A program made the translations under genes and the position numbers. From Branchiostoma floridae (lineage: Eukaryota > Chordata > Leptocardii > Amphioxiformes > Branchiostomatidae): 64,000 bases of DNA. Shown here piece after piece: positions 43,823-57,574 of the stretch. The notes under the pieces are model-generated. The model was not told the DNA's origin. It did not search any database and worked only from the letters and a program-made list of their open reading frames with translations. The DNA is taken from the NCBI RefSeq assembly GCF_000003815.2, contig NC_049995.1, forward strand, positions 3,607,896 to 3,671,895. Direction: 5' to 3'. Positions within the stretch are counted from its first letter, which is position 1. Each line of letters begins with the position of its first letter.

Positions 43823-45736
43823 TTACAGCCTATAGAGTATGGGGGTGGGGGGTGATAGAGAATTCGGCAAAATTGACCAGCTGTATAAAAAAGAGAAGAA
43901 TTTGGCCAAGTAGGGACAAATAAGTTGCCATGGGATTTCAGTCTTTTGTAGTTTATCCGCCGGCCGGTCAGTTCACTCCTAGGCACTACTTTAGGCCAAA
44001 TGAACTCCTACTAGTATTTTGTTCCTAACTTGGCGAAAGTCCCCTATTACTATTATTCAGCCAGGTGGGAGCCTGGTAGAGACTGTACCTGAATTTTCTG
44101 TGCGGGTACCTACCCCTACTATAGACTAGGCTTGTGGGTTGCTTTTGTGTGGGTTTTTCTGGTCGATTTAAACATAAGTTCTGGAACAGTTTCTATATCC
44201 CCTAGGTCAAACCGTACTTCGTTTGTTGTTGTTTTTGTGTCAACAAAAAGCTCACATGGTTGTAGAATGGTAGCAGAAAAGATTTCTAAAAAGGTTTTGA
44301 TTTTTTTTGTCATCGATATCTTGCCATCGTTAACATAGATGTTCTGGATACATGTATAACTAATAATCATTTGTTAAACCACTCTGTCGCGCGTGGTAAC
44401 ACTTAGAAAATAACTTATTCCTAGCTGTTTAAAACTTTGAGGGACCTGCAGTACTGTTGATTTAGTCGAGCATCGTTGTAATCATGTTATCAAAGTCTAG
44501 GAAAACACATGAGAAACAACAATTCTGTATGGCGCAATCAGTTAACGGCTGTTTTATGACTGAATACAACACCTATGTGAGCTTCCTTTGAACCCCCTTG
44601 CTTGAAAAAAGGGAAGAAATGTATTCCCCCCGAAGTTGCGTGTGTATCAGAGCTCAGAACACCTTACAGGCAGAAGACTGGGATTAAAACCCGCAACCTG
44701 TTGAGCAAAATTTCTATCCGACAGATGTTTACACAAGACGCTTTAAACACGAGTGACCACGTACCAGTCTACGCGTACAATGAAAGTTTTCTTACTGGGT
44801 GACGAATTCTGAAGAAAAATGTCCCTTTAAGATTGGGAACACTTCCCGACTCAAATTTGTCATATATATAGAAAACCATTTTCCGACTCCCAAAACAAGG
44901 ACAACTTACGGTATGTACAGTACCATCCTAACATGACATCTCTGAGAAATTTGACAGCTATTTTCACATGTAGGTGCACGTGTACTACAAACAACACCTT
45001 ACAATTATTTTGAGAAATTATTTGTATCGTCAAAAAGCTCCTTGGTATCGTGAATTAAGTCGAACACAAGATTGCCCAAATAAGTCACAAAAGAGTGTCC
45101 GTTTGTATTGGTCTTCGCAGCATACTATGGGAGACACTCATTGAATTCACCTGAACATTTCAATGACATGGTTTTCAAAACCTGTCGTAATAACAAACAA
45201 TGTCGTAATAGCAAACAGTGCCCTGTCCTTGAGTCGACTGCACACCTTTCTAGTTGCATACAATCTAGCTCATAAACAACACCTAGGACTCGAACTCTTG
45301 ACCTCACGATCCAGGGACAATGTAGCTATGCAAAGTATAGGCGCCGTAAAGCTACCTAAACTTACACTTATAAAGTAATACTGATACATATATTCGTATA
45401 ACAATGACAAAAATGGACCACGTGTTTGTCGTTGGTCATCGTACGGTTTGATTGAGTTTTCAAGCAGACTGTGACCAAGGAGCTTTTCGTGACAGAACCA
45501 ACCACAGACAAGGATCTAAGCCAGCATTTTTCGTAACAAGACAGCTAAGATTAGCGGACACAGACACGACTAACTCAAGAATGCCCCAAGACTGCGATCG
45601 TGCGACGATCGCCCGACGTTTTTAAGAGAATTTTTCGTCTTCCGCCGAAGTTTTAGTAAATGAGTAACGTCGCGGCCATGACACTTCCGTGACTTTTCCA
45701 AACAACTTTGACAGCGATATTCTAAATCACCACTGT

Positions 45737-46355
45737 TAGTCCATGGGCCAGACCCCCAAATTTTACATATCAGTACCACCTGAGGGGGCAAATTTTCCTT
45801 ATGATTTTTAGGTAGTAGGGTATCTGAGGGATATATTTTGATATGATAGCCGTCGCAGAGTGGTAGCTTTGACCCGGCTATCTGCCCTTGACCTTTTGAC
45901 CCCGATCTGGACCACGCCCTTTGATATGATTATACAAATGGGTGTGTAAATCAATTAAACAATAATATTTTCAAACGAAACTTGCTGGGCTGATACAAAA
46001 TGAACCAAGAATTACAGAAAACTTAATTTCATTTCAATATCTTGATCCTATGAAGAGTTATGAGTCTTTGAATGATTATTTTTGAGCAAATTTTGGATGA
46101 AAAATGTTAATTTCTACTTTTCAAAGGCTGACATTTATTCCGATCTCACATTTGACCTTTTTTCAAGCTTTTATCTGCTTTGTTGTATCATTCCCTGCAT
46201 TCTAAAGTTTAAATCATGAAAATCCTCCAGTTCTATCTAGAGATATGAGTACCTAAATACGTACACACCTAAAGGCCTTGTGTTGGGGAAACCGTTGCTA
46301 GGGCCGTTGCTATGGAGGCACTGGGCTGCAATCCCAAGCAAAATGCAGTACAAAG
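45737..46355. repeat. Left terminal inverted repeat of the 5.3-kb transposon
   Basis: Matches the reverse complement of 50413-51025 along nearly its whole length, with scattered differences and a small length change near the outer tip. Confidence 0.9.
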
Positions 46356-46501
46356 CCTAGTCTTTTGATATCTTTTTATGTCCTTATACCTTCCAACATA
46401 TGTAGAGAACATGTTCAAGGTGTCATATGTAAGGTAAAGTATAATTCTAGTTTAAAACTAAATAATTTTTTTATTTAAGTTAAATAGCATTATCATCCTA
46501 C

Positions 46502-49500
46502 ATGTATAGGAGACCTTGCACGAGTGTGCATACTATTTCCCACAACTATGAAATGACACTTGACAGTGTTACATGTGTAGCAGGCACCGATGACAACAAT
46601 GAAGGGAGTATGAGGCAAGATTCATATGAGCCTGCTCTGGATACTGCGTATCAAGAGCTGTTCCAATTCATACGGAATGATCTGTTCAGCAACCCTAGGG
46701 TACTAGTACTACGAATGACAGACCTCTCCTCAAGATAAGTGGAGTCTATGAAGTCTCTTGGTATAGAGCAGATCAAAGACTCCACCAAGAAACACATGCG
46801 GCGGAGTTTAGAGAGCGAGTTTTCTAGTACCATACACTTATTTTCTGATGACAACCTCAGACTGCCTGTCTATCCTGACAATCTATCTAGATGCGGCCTT
46901 GTCAAAGCGAATCAGGCTTTACAAAAGGAGCTGAACACTCTTAAATCACTCCTTAACAAAGATGTTGTTGCCAAGGCAGCCATGTTGCTTAGAGACGACA
47001 TAAGAAAGCAGGATGTTCCTCAAGCCTGGCCACCGGTGATCACAGAGGAGGACCAAAGTAGAGACATCATCCCTCCGTCAGTCGTCAAATTCTTCTGCTA
47101 CTTGCTGACAGGTGGTTTCAACAATGCCGATGCATCACAGAGGGTGGAACGACTTGTGACCTCATTCGGATATGACACTGTGTATGCTGTAAGCCAGGGA
47201 AAAGTGAAAACACCCAAACACATCACTTTGGCTTTTTCCATCAAGTGACTGACAGGAAACGTGGAGCTTGTGCAACTGCTGAACCGACTTGGTCACAGTG
47301 TTTCTTACAGTCAGATGGAGGAAATCAGTACGGCAGCTGCAGTTTGCCTTCAGAAGCTGTCAAGTGGTGATGGTGACATAACCCTTCCAAGTAACTTGCA
47401 TAATCAGGTTTTCACAACACTTGCCTGGGACAACATCGACCGACTGGAAGAGACCATAAGCGGTGGCGGGACATCTCATCGTGTGAATGGCATTGCTGTC
47501 CAACCCAAGGTAACAGAGTCCCCTGAAGTAGAAGCCCTCCCTCCAGTGACTAAAACAAAGATATTTTCAAACCAATAGTCATCAGAATGGGATCTTTCCA
47601 TACATGCTGTACACTTCTGGCAATTATCGGAAAACGCTTCCACAATGCAAGTCTCAGGGACCTAATGCCATTGAATCTGGGGTAGTAGCAGAGGGTTTGG
47701 TGTCTGGATTGATGGGCGGACGCAGGTACAACAGAGCAGTCAGGTTCCACAAGCTAGTGTACGAGGCCTTACTCAGGCTTGTGTGGTCAAGGTTTCTGTC
47801 CTGGATGCGTCAGAACCACATGAGGATCTCACTGACCTGGAAGAAGCAACGGAGACCATCGACACCCACACCAATGATGTATCACAACAAGCTTTACTAG
47901 GCATCCTACAGTCAGCAACAAATAACAAAATCATGTGCATGTTTGACAACTATGTCACCACCCTCCGAAGTGAGATCAGCCGTCTCACACAGTATTGGAT
48001 GTCCTACATCGACCTCGTAGAGATTTTTCTGGGTCTCCTTCGAGCAATGAGGGAGGGCGATTGGTTGCTACATCAAGTGCATGTCCATCCGCCAGCTCAT
48101 TACATCCCTTGGTGCTTTGCCTATGACAGGGTAAACTATGCAAGGTACCTGTCATATACTACTATGTACAGATGTCACAACTGCAATCCCAACATCCAGA
48201 CTTGTATGCAGAGTTTATGAGAGGACACTTTTCTGTTCAGATTGGCCACGCAAACCCGTTTGGACGTATTCCGGTTGACCAGACTATTGAGGAGACGGTG
48301 AACAAAGACACGCAAACTGACGGGGGACAGAGGGGTTCAGCCTTAACCACTCAGTTACATCAAAGTACTACCTCACAGCAGAACACAGGAGTATCTACTT
48401 GAAACAACTGAGGGACATGACTAGTGGTGCCAAGAGTAGTAAGTTTTCTCATAAAGATCTACAAACTACACGCATTAGAAGGGATGAAGCCGATGTCAGC
48501 TCATTGGTCGATTTAATGGAGAACAACTGGATCAACCCAATGTCCTCAGAAGAGCCCGACCTTGTCAGCTTGTCCACGGGCAGTGTTGCACCTCCCGACA
48601 TAGTGAAGGATATTTCCGACGCACACCAAATGGGAGAGGACGCCTATCTCTCCTTCCGAAGGAATCGCCTGGAGCAATACCCACCAGAAGTAAAGTTCTA
48701 TGACAAGCTGACAAAACTAAAACTGAAGACATTCTCCAATATTGGCACTAAGAAGACCAGTGCAAAGGGCAAAACCAAAGTTGTCCTGCAGGCGGACAGG
48801 AACCTGTTCAGGCACATCATACTGATTGCAGAAAGCAGGCAGCTCCGCATTAAAGATGTCCTGACACATCCTCTCGGTCCCCTTCCATGGTCTATTGCAA
48901 AAGCTGATGGCACTTAACGTAAGACCAACAAAGCTGCCCTTGCAAGAGAGCTGGAGAGTCATGTTTCACCAGCAGAAGACACCCCCAGCTCCATCCACCT
49001 GTCCTGCAAAAGATCAACGGCAACAACATAACGTTTTCTGGGCTAGCAAACACCACAATGTCCATAGTTCTAAAGGAAGGTGTGAACAGTCACAGAATTG
49101 ATGTTGTATTTGACGTGTACAGGGACCAGTCCATCAAAGATGCTGATTGTTTCTAGCGTGGGTTCAGTACAGCATCACAGTACAAAACCATAACTGGTGG
49201 ACATCAAGTCAAACAATGGAGAAAGTTTTTGTCCAGTTCAAACAACAAGTCTTCCCTGATCAAGTTTATGATTGAAGAATGGAAGCAGCCAATCTACAGA
49301 ATGAGAGAAACTTAGGAACAAGATGCTGTATGCTACCTGCGAGGATGCCTGCTACAGGTTCACTAAAGATGAATGGGTGGATATTGCGGAGCTACAATGC
49401 TCACAAGAAGAAGCTGACACGCGCCTCCTGCTTCATGCACTCCACGCTGCTGAGTCTGGTTCTGAAGCAAATGTCATCACAGCAGAAGACACAGACATCA

Positions 49501-50046
49501 TGGTCATCAGCCTCGCCTTCGCTAAACGTATCCCATGAAGAATACCAGAATGCATTTCAGCAACTGGGAGAAAGCTGGACGATGTCTCCTGATGGCACCC
49601 TGTTCAAGAGGATTGAGCGCTTCACCTGTCAGATGTACGTGCCGTCTACCCCTGTAGCTGACGTAAACGAGATGCGGCACCACTTGTTTATTGCCAAAAA
49701 GGGAAATGTGGAATCAAGTGCACTACCACCGTGCCGAGACTGCCTTCACCTACATGTTAAACAAGCAAACTACCAAGCCGGTATATGGAGGGGGTGCCTC
49801 CAGAACGACCCTCAGGTACCAAGCCCAGTAGATGCAGGATGGAAGTTAGATGAAGATGGTAATCTCTCCATCACATGGCTACAATCACCTCCCGCGCCAG
49901 CTACTGTCCTGGAGCTGCTGACATGTAGCTGCTCCCGGTCGTGTACTCTTCCCTCCTGCACCTGTATTGCACATGGTTTGAACTGCACAGATATGTGTAA
50001 ATTGAAAGACTGTAGCAACAGAAACCGAAGAGGATCTGGACATTGA
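46502..50046 (+). pseudogene. Broken transposon protein with PIN/XPG-like motif and CXC-like tail
   Basis: Collinear blocks in shifting frames: 46502-47578 with in-frame stops at 46736, 47246 and 47576; LAIIGKRFHNASLRDL near 47625; frame changes near 47790, 48170 and 48340; a block 48399-48914; then shorter pieces. Recognisable pieces are NPFGRIPVDQTIEETVNKDT (about 48255), QEEADTRLLLHALHAAESG (49403) and ITAEDTDIMVISLAF (49477), a spaced acidic pattern like PIN/FEN/XPG nucleases. At 49915-50020 is a Cys-rich tail (TCSCSRSCTLPSCTCIAHGL). Residues between AKRIP and EEYQNAF appear deleted. I know similar large uncharacterised proteins from invertebrate genomes; no characterised function is claimed. 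Confidence 0.75.
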
Positions 50047-50412
50047 ACTCTCCTCTAGTGATGCTGATGACACATCTAGTGATACTGATGATGAAAAGAT
50101 AATAATCAAATGTAAAGTTGACATGATCATGATAACTGTGCTTGTACATGCCATATTGTGTAAATACTCAATATTCAAAAGGGCATATGGGTTGTTCATC
50201 TACTAGTATATAGGCAAATTTGTTGCTTTGCAGTATGTAGTTACAGCTTACAGCTATGGTTTATGATATGGCATTGCCATGTTATCAAGTAGATAAAGTT
50301 ATTCATTAACTTGTTATTAGATAAACATAATACTCATTAACTCAATATCTTATTGGTCAGCTTATTCTAAACCTGATTACTCTCCCAAAACAAAAGTTTC
50401 TCGACAAAAAAG

Positions 50413-51025
50413 TGGATTTAGCACTGCATTTAGCTTGGGATTGCAGCCCAGTGCCTCCATAGCAACGGCCCTAGCAACGGTTTCCCCAACACAAGGCCTT
50501 TAGGTGTGTACGTATTTAGGTACTCATATCTCTAGATAGAAATGGTAGATTTTCATGATTTAAACTTTAGAATGCAGGGAATGATACAACAAAGCAGATA
50601 AAAGCATGAAAAAAGGTCAAATGTGAGATCGGAATAAATGTCAGCCTTTGAAAAGTAGAAATTAACATTTTTCATCCAAAATTTGCTCAAAAATTATCAT
50701 TCAAAGACTCATAACTCTTCATAGGATCAAGATATTGAAATGAAATTAAGTTTTCTGTAATCCTTGGTTCATTTTGTATCAGCCCAGCAAGTTTCGTTTG
50801 AAAATATCATTGTTTAATTGATTTACATAACCATTTGTATAATCATATCAAAGGGCGTGGTCCAGATCGGGGTCAAAAGGTCAAGGGCAGATAGCCGGGT
50901 CAAAGCTACCACTCTGCGACGGCTATCATATCAAAATATATGCCTCAGATACCCTACTACCTAAAAATCATAAGGAAAATTTGCCCCCTCAGGTGGTACC
51001 AATATCTCCTCTGGCCCATGGACTA
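50413..51025. repeat. Right terminal inverted repeat of the 5.3-kb transposon
   Basis: Inverted partner of 45737-46355. The near-identity of the arms contrasts with the heavily mutated interior. Confidence 0.9.
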
Positions 51026-51921
51026 TGTGACACCAAAATGGGCGAAGGTTACACACAAAAAACACTGACCTGTATTCCAGGTGTCCTGTACACCTGTGTG
51101 AGACGTCGTACGTCACAGGTATCACCCAGACGCACAGGTGTGAAGCCTTGGTCTCACCTGCGTGTACACGGCGTGAGAACGGGAACGGTTTAAAGATCAC
51201 CTGAGCCTTTTGAGTTAAAAGGACGCGCTCGCTGCAACACGTCGGAATGTACCATTCTAGTCAAGGATGATCTTACATTGGCAATTTCTCATAAAACGCT
51301 TGATATGACACATGAAAATTCACTAGTCATACAAATTTTACACTTTCATACTTGGTATTTTTTCTGAGCGCTTTGGCATTTGGTTATACTTTGAAATCAC
51401 CACCATTAAAGGCACATAAACAACTTTTTCATAGAATAACCAAAACGTTTACCTACTCTCCGATACAAAAATGATGATTATCAATAATTTGATGCAAAAT
51501 AAATTTCTTCTATCAATAGAAGTAACGAAACAACAACCTTGTTTAAAACATGTAAAATCTTGTTTTTGTTTGTTCTGTCACTGCCGCTTTCCTCCCTGTG
51601 TTAGAATGGTTTCGTCCTTGTCAATATCCACTTGAATAACCTTGCCCTGAGGCGAGTTCGTGCCACAAGACAAAAGACAGACACCTTTTCCTCTCACCTG
51701 TGCGCGGGTAGACATCTCAGGTAACCTGCACGAAATTTCTACAACTGTCCGTACGGTCAATGACCTTGCGTTTTGACTCGACCGTTCGGCGGTTACTTTT
51801 CAAATGAACTTCAGATGACCTTTCAACGAATGTACATGAACCTCTGTTTAAGATGTCTAGTCAACCTACCGTAATATAATTTATAACATTGAACATTGGC
51901 ACCGATTTGTTTATGAATAAG

Positions 51922-52160
51922 GCCCCTTTTCCACTAGACGGCGATCACGCTGCGCTCCCACTACGTACTACATAGGATATGTGTAACCTTCGCTTTCACA
52001 CTGGGTATATCATACATAACGTGAAAGTGTGACTGAGAAGACGACAAACACACAAAGTGTAAAAATATTCGTTTCTTTTCTATACAATTCGTTGAGCGAT
52101 CTGTCAAATTTCAGGTCGCAGAGAGCGCGCGGCGAGAGCGCCGTCCTAGTGGAAAGGGGG
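51922..52160. mobile_element. MITE
   Basis: Inverted ends CCCCTTTTCCACTAGACGGCG and CGCCGTCCTAGTGGAAAGGGG. The interior is non-coding. Confidence 0.75.
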
Positions 52161-54300
52161 GTATATACGAGCATGTGATATAGTATCAATACACTGTCTC
52201 TGGTAAGACATTAGTTACTTAATCAACTCAATACATGTTGAAAATTGTCTTGATCCTTTGTAAGGAAGTTGTACCCATGTGTTTTGTTTAAACGTCTTTT
52301 GATCATGCCTTTTACCTGATCAATCTCAATGAGTGCCAATTTCTAAACACCTTTTTACAATAGGTATTTAACGTTCTATTCACTTGGGAAATTAGACGGC
52401 TAATAAAGATTACTGGAAATAGTCTGGGTTTTCAGACCTGTTAGGGCGTAACTATAACGCCGAATCCCCTTCAAAGATCAACTATTATATTATAAAGGCT
52501 ACATGAAGTACTAACTAAATTATATTCGTGAAATCCCTTGAAGATTGCTAATTGAATGCGAGAGCGCGAAAAAAAGATGGGCAACTGAAAACATGATGAC
52601 TGAATTTTCAAAAGACAAACCATAAACGTTTATAAATAAGTATTTATGCAACAAAATATGACATATACTTTTGTATGAAAATATGTGTACGCTGTTAACG
52701 TTACAGTGATATTTCTATTCACGTAGTTCTCTTAGCTCTGACAAAATTCTGAGTTCAAATCTGGCAAAGAAAGTTCAAGTCGCATTCAAGAAGTAGTACG
52801 CTAGGTTCGCCATCTTCTTTTAAGTCCACTAATCGCTATTTAATAGGTGCGACGTAGGGAAATAATCATTTTATTGAGTTGAGTAAATAACCCCTCTTGC
52901 CAAGGACGGCCGACCGACTCCCCTAGCGTACTATTGACTCTATTTGTCCAATTTCTACTATTAACATTACACCACCGATCAGCGGAGCCTGATATATGCT
53001 ATGGGACAATCCGTGCGCTTGGGATGAACTTATGCAAGGCATTAGAGGCCGCACTGCACTAAAGAAACAATGTGACATTTAGTAACGAGTTGTCTAATTT
53101 TGCCAACAGTAACTACCTAGCCATCTGACGGACATGAGCATTGTTCGCCATTTTGCCCTTGGGGCTTTTTCTTGACCCCTCGACCTGACTTCTTCATTCT
53201 TTGTCTACAAGTCATTTAACAAGTCACATCGACTCAGTGCGATTTGTAAACAAGTCACGCATAGTGCCGGTATGCGTAAATAGTACCCGTACGGTCAGTT
53301 TTGTTCATGAATTATCCTACTTTATTCTGTAGCCATGGAGCGAAGCACGTCATATTAGCTGCAGTACCGGTAAGGTCCGCAGACTAGGGTTGGCGCTCGT
53401 AGGTGGTGGTGTTATTGATGTGAAGTTTCTCACAGGTATTACTAAATCAGAGGAGCTTTTTTGTGTCTTACAAACACTGTGAAAAGAAAACATAAACGAA
53501 CTAAAGAAAACGAAAAGATAGGGAAGAGAGAGAAAAGGACTGAAACAAACAAGCGAGCAAGAAACAGAAACTATGTTTAACAGAACACGAACACATTTTA
53601 TGATACACTAAATGTCTTATATCATTCCCAACAACTGATCACATACACCGCAAAACAGAAACAGCAGAAACATATCAAACACTTATAACATCGACATTCT
53701 GGCGACCTTTTCCTGGTATGAAATCTTCTACGTCGTTCGTAATTCCTATTGCAACAAAGAAATGTATTCTTAAATGAAAATACTAGTGAAGAAATGTCCT
53801 ACCCCAAACTGTTGCCAGACATTGCACCCGTCCCTTTTAGATACTACCTAAGTCACACTGACCTTCACCCTACACATGTTTTCCCCACAGTTTTCCAGAT
53901 GTTCGTCAAAGAAGATGAAAACTTGCAGACAAACGATTTCAAGATCCGCCATTTGCAAAATCGTTTAGCAATGCCTATTATGTAAACACTGAAGAAAACT
54001 CAAACATCGTCCGACACTGGATATTCTACAGTTGGCAGAGAGATGTAATGTTACATCTTCATACTAAGCCATGCAAATTAGTTGTCTGTTTGTGAGTTTA
54101 GCCTAAGTTAATTGTATAAACTACATGTATGTTCCTATGAAAATACACGTATAAGAACGCCCCTACAATAACTAGTGGCCGGGATTTTTAACCGCAACGT
54201 ACGCTCGAAACAAGCCCGATTGCTACATCTGTTTGGGGATCGGGAGTTATTCAGAGGGGCCGCTCAGTCGTTCGGGCCGGCACCAGCAAGTGTACTAGTA
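52161..54300. other. Intergenic stretch, nothing recognised
   Basis: AT-rich; one short open frame (53749-53985) has no family resemblance and no splice context. Confidence 0.6.
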
Positions 54301-54621
54301 ACCAGCGCGATTTAACCAGGCTCTCGTGTGTCCTCGCGAGATTTTGCGAGAGCATGACGTCATGAATTATGTTGCAACGTCAAGTGCAAGCCAGTATACT
54401 TCACCCACGAGGACATTTAATGTGTAATAGCACAATAACTTCAATGTATCTGCACAAACTAACCGCAAGGGAAAGTATGCGTCATTATATCCTTTCACTT
54501 GGAATTATGAAATACATAGTGAGTGTCATAGATACAGTTTTATCGACGCTTCAATAGTAACATCCCACAAACGATGATACACGTTCTTTGAAGTGGGCGA
54601 CTTAAGTGAAAGTTCAACGGC

Positions 54622-54787
54622 ATACTTACCTGGCAGAGATGGTACCTTGATCATGCACGGAGGTCCGTCAAGGGCGAGGCCCGACCATTGCACACCCGGT
54701 CTGGGATGACCCCTTCGATTACCCCAAACGCGGGTAACTCGGCTGCGTAATTTATGATAGTGGGGGTCTGCGTTCGCGCTAACCCCC
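54622..54787 (+). ncRNA. U1 spliceosomal snRNA gene or variant
   Basis: Begins ATACTTACCTGGCAG, the U1 5' end that pairs with 5' splice sites. It continues with the stem regions CAAGGGCGAGGC, the U1A-binding loop motif ATTGCAC, CCCCAAACGCGGG, an Sm-like site AATTTATGATAG and the terminal hairpin GGGGGTCTGCGTTCGCGCT...CCCCC. Length (about 165) fits U1. Loop I reads GATCATGCACGG rather than the usual GATCACGAAGG, and the Sm site is not the canonical AATTTGTGG, so it may be a variant or a young pseudogene. A loosely 3'-box-like CCAAAAGCAGTA follows. Confidence 0.82.
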
Positions 54788-54799
54788 GCCCATACAATC

Positions 54800-57220
54800 C
54801 AAAAGCAGTATACACACTTTTCCCCACAATATCGTCCTTCTGATAGTTGGTAAGAAGATGTATAAAGTAAGTGAGATGATGTAGGATATGTACATCTAAC
54901 GTTATAGTTTATTGGCTTGTCTTTGCGTATGTACGTCTGACTGTATGTTTCGGCTATTCCCATAAAAACAAAGCGCCGCTCAAATGCTGCCATTTCTCTT
55001 TCGCGTACTGCAAGGGTCGCAAAGCAGTGCGGGTAAAGGTGTAAAGTAAGCCATCCCTAAGCGCCATCGTTATCTATCTGACAACGAAATATTTTCGCTT
55101 GTGTGTTCTGGTAGCGACAGATGTTGTTTGACGTAAATTTATGTGCCGTTGTAACATGCCGTCCAGTTGCGTCATCTAGCAGGACTTACGTAAACTACAG
55201 ATTTCATTCTGATGAGACCACAGACCGACGTGACTGGATTCGGTCTAGATATTCAGCGCTGTCCGTTCGTTCGTCCGCGCAAAGCAAAACAGATAAAGAA
55301 TTGCGTGCCAGCCATTAAAAATGAACTTATACACACATATGGTATTACAGTAAATGTGAATGAAGTTACATAAGAATATAAGAAGCCGGGACGGCAAGAA
55401 ATGAGCTTGCATGGACTGTCAACCTATGGAAATATAACGTTACATCAATATTCCCCTATACTGCACTTACTTCATGGTCATGTTGTTACCTTGGCAGTGT
55501 TGCTCCCTTGGACGACGGTTTAGCGAATTGCCTCTGTGCAGTGGAAAACCTGAGGTATTGCTGGTACTGGCCCCTACAGCATGGCCTGACTGGCTATTAG
55601 TATTCAGTAATATATGTACATAATGTAGCTTGCCTTGTGTAAATAAGGCACAATTTGTTAGGGTCAGTAAACCCAGTACAGTATACATATGTACGTTATT
55701 AGACAGGTCACTTACGCCATCTAGCGGAAAGTGAGTGATTTGCACAATACCTGTGTCAAATAGTATTACACATAGACCAATGAGGAAGTGATCCGATTTC
55801 AGGAATAAAATACTCTTTATTCTGTTAAACAGAAACAGCAAAGCAAGTGAAAATGACACTGTACAGATTGCAGAACAGCAACAATGGTGGTAATTTCAAT
55901 TATCATTCAGATACATTAGCCTGTTGGATATGTACAATCATGTATATAACATTCATACGATTTTTTTTTGTTCCGTGTTCTTTAATCACTTCACATCACC
56001 CAAATATGACTTCCAAGATTCCCCTTCTGTAGTACTTAGATTCAAATCGATAAAAATGCATGCCTAAAAAGCTGTGAAATACACTTCTGTACTATGCGGA
56101 ACAAATACTGGAAAGTTAACTTTAACATTGAAACACAAGAAAATGTTGCTTGTTTTACACTTGCTATTGCTTGAAATAAAGCAGATATTATCGCTATGTA
56201 CATACATAACTTCAAATCCTTTGCTTGGCAAACGTGAAGAATAACAAAGTCATCAAATTTTTCAGGATTGTCTGGTTTGTATATAAGACCCGACTTAATG
56301 CAATATTCAAAGAAATATTTTCAACAGTGCTTTCAATTCAACACGTATACATACTAGTACTATATGTATTTCTTTAAAATGCAAATAAGTGACTACCATC
56401 TTGTATGGCCTCATATTTCCTCTGATTGTAATAAGACTTGAAAAAAAAAATTACTTGATGGAACCCTATTTTAAAACATATTTTCATACGGGTACATGTT
56501 TTTGCCATGATCAAAAGATAACAAGGAATTTTCTTCTTTAGTTATGAACCTGGAAGACCTTTGATTGCCTTTTACTTAACAAAATATGAAACAGTAACAC
56601 AAAAGGGGAAATCATATCAGCATAACAACTTTCTAATCCCCCAAATTCTAAATTGAATGTTGAAAGAAACATTTCTGATTAAAAAAAAAATGTACACAAG
56701 GTCAATATTCTGTGCGCTATTCTACATTCAACATTGAAAACAAACATTTTTTTTTCAACTCCAAACAAAACTTAACAAACACAAACACTTCCTCTGGTCC
56801 CTTTATACTTTTCAAAATATGTGCTACAAAAATATTGATTATCTTACAGTGTTCATATGGCATTGGCTTTCAACCTTTGTTTCCTATATGAATATAATAC
56901 ATAAAAAACTTGATGAGTCATATTTTTGTGACACAATTTTGATATCACATGCACATCGTTCCAACTAGTCCCTAATAATAATAAATAACGCAAGATTTTT
57001 ATTGGTACATCAGTAAGGAGTTGTTCAAATGTGAAATGTGGATCAGGCCTATATATAATACATGTACACGTCCCACTACAGAAATGTGCTTGTTGCGATG
57101 GAAAAAAAAAATCACACCATTTGTAAAAAGATACCTTGTGTTACTAAATCCACAAAAAAAGGGTACTTGTAAGCATCAATGACAGATCTAAAGACAATGG
57201 GTTCCCAAACAATGAGTGCA
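54800..57220. other. Intergenic stretch downstream of U1
   Basis: No gene, tRNA or repeat identified with confidence. 56000-57000 is strongly AT-rich. Confidence 0.6.
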
Positions 57221-57223
57221 TGG

Positions 57224-57574
57224 CAGGGTTGGACAAGTACACTAGCCCGATTGTCCTGGGCAAGTGAAAGTGCTGATCGGGCAAGCACATGTCCTATAGT
57301 ATAATGTACCTCACTTGCCCCATTGGGCAAGTAAGATTTTTCCACGAGTGAAATTTTGATACTAGTCACTTTTCAGAGTCATTTCATCAAACATTGGTCA
57401 ACCCAGAAAAATACAGCCAATAATAAAAGAATTCCATTGCTGGAAGTGAAAATAGATAGAAAAGCACCATTTAGATTTCAGGCAAGTGAAAAGTTGGTTT
57501 GGGCAAGTAGATTTTTTATGTACTTGCCCGATAGGACAAGTGAATTTCAGAAAACTTGTCCAACATTAGCCCTG
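57224..57574. mobile_element. MITE-like element
   Basis: CAGGGTTGGACAAGT at the left and ACTTGTCCAACATTAGCCCTG at the right are inverted; GGGCAAGT strings recur inside. No clear target duplication. Confidence 0.55.

Larger units (their letters stand above)
45737..51025 (+). mobile_element. Decayed DNA transposon with long terminal inverted repeats
   Basis: Left arm 45737-46355 and right arm 50413-51025 are inverted copies of about 0.6 kb. They share TGAGGGGGCAAATTTTCC near the outer ends and GCACTGGGCTGCAATCCCAA at the inner ends. The outermost shared block is TAGTCCATGGGCCAGA. The interior holds one broken protein-coding region on the plus strand. No clear target duplication was found. The nuclease-like and Cys-rich C-terminal motifs suggest an Academ-type (XPG-nuclease-bearing) or unclassified superfamily; this is inference. 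Confidence 0.85.

Noticed and set aside
54622..54635. Perfect minus-strand splice donor CAG|GTAAGTAT
   Set aside because: It is the complement of the U1 snRNA 5' end, so it matches the donor consensus by definition.
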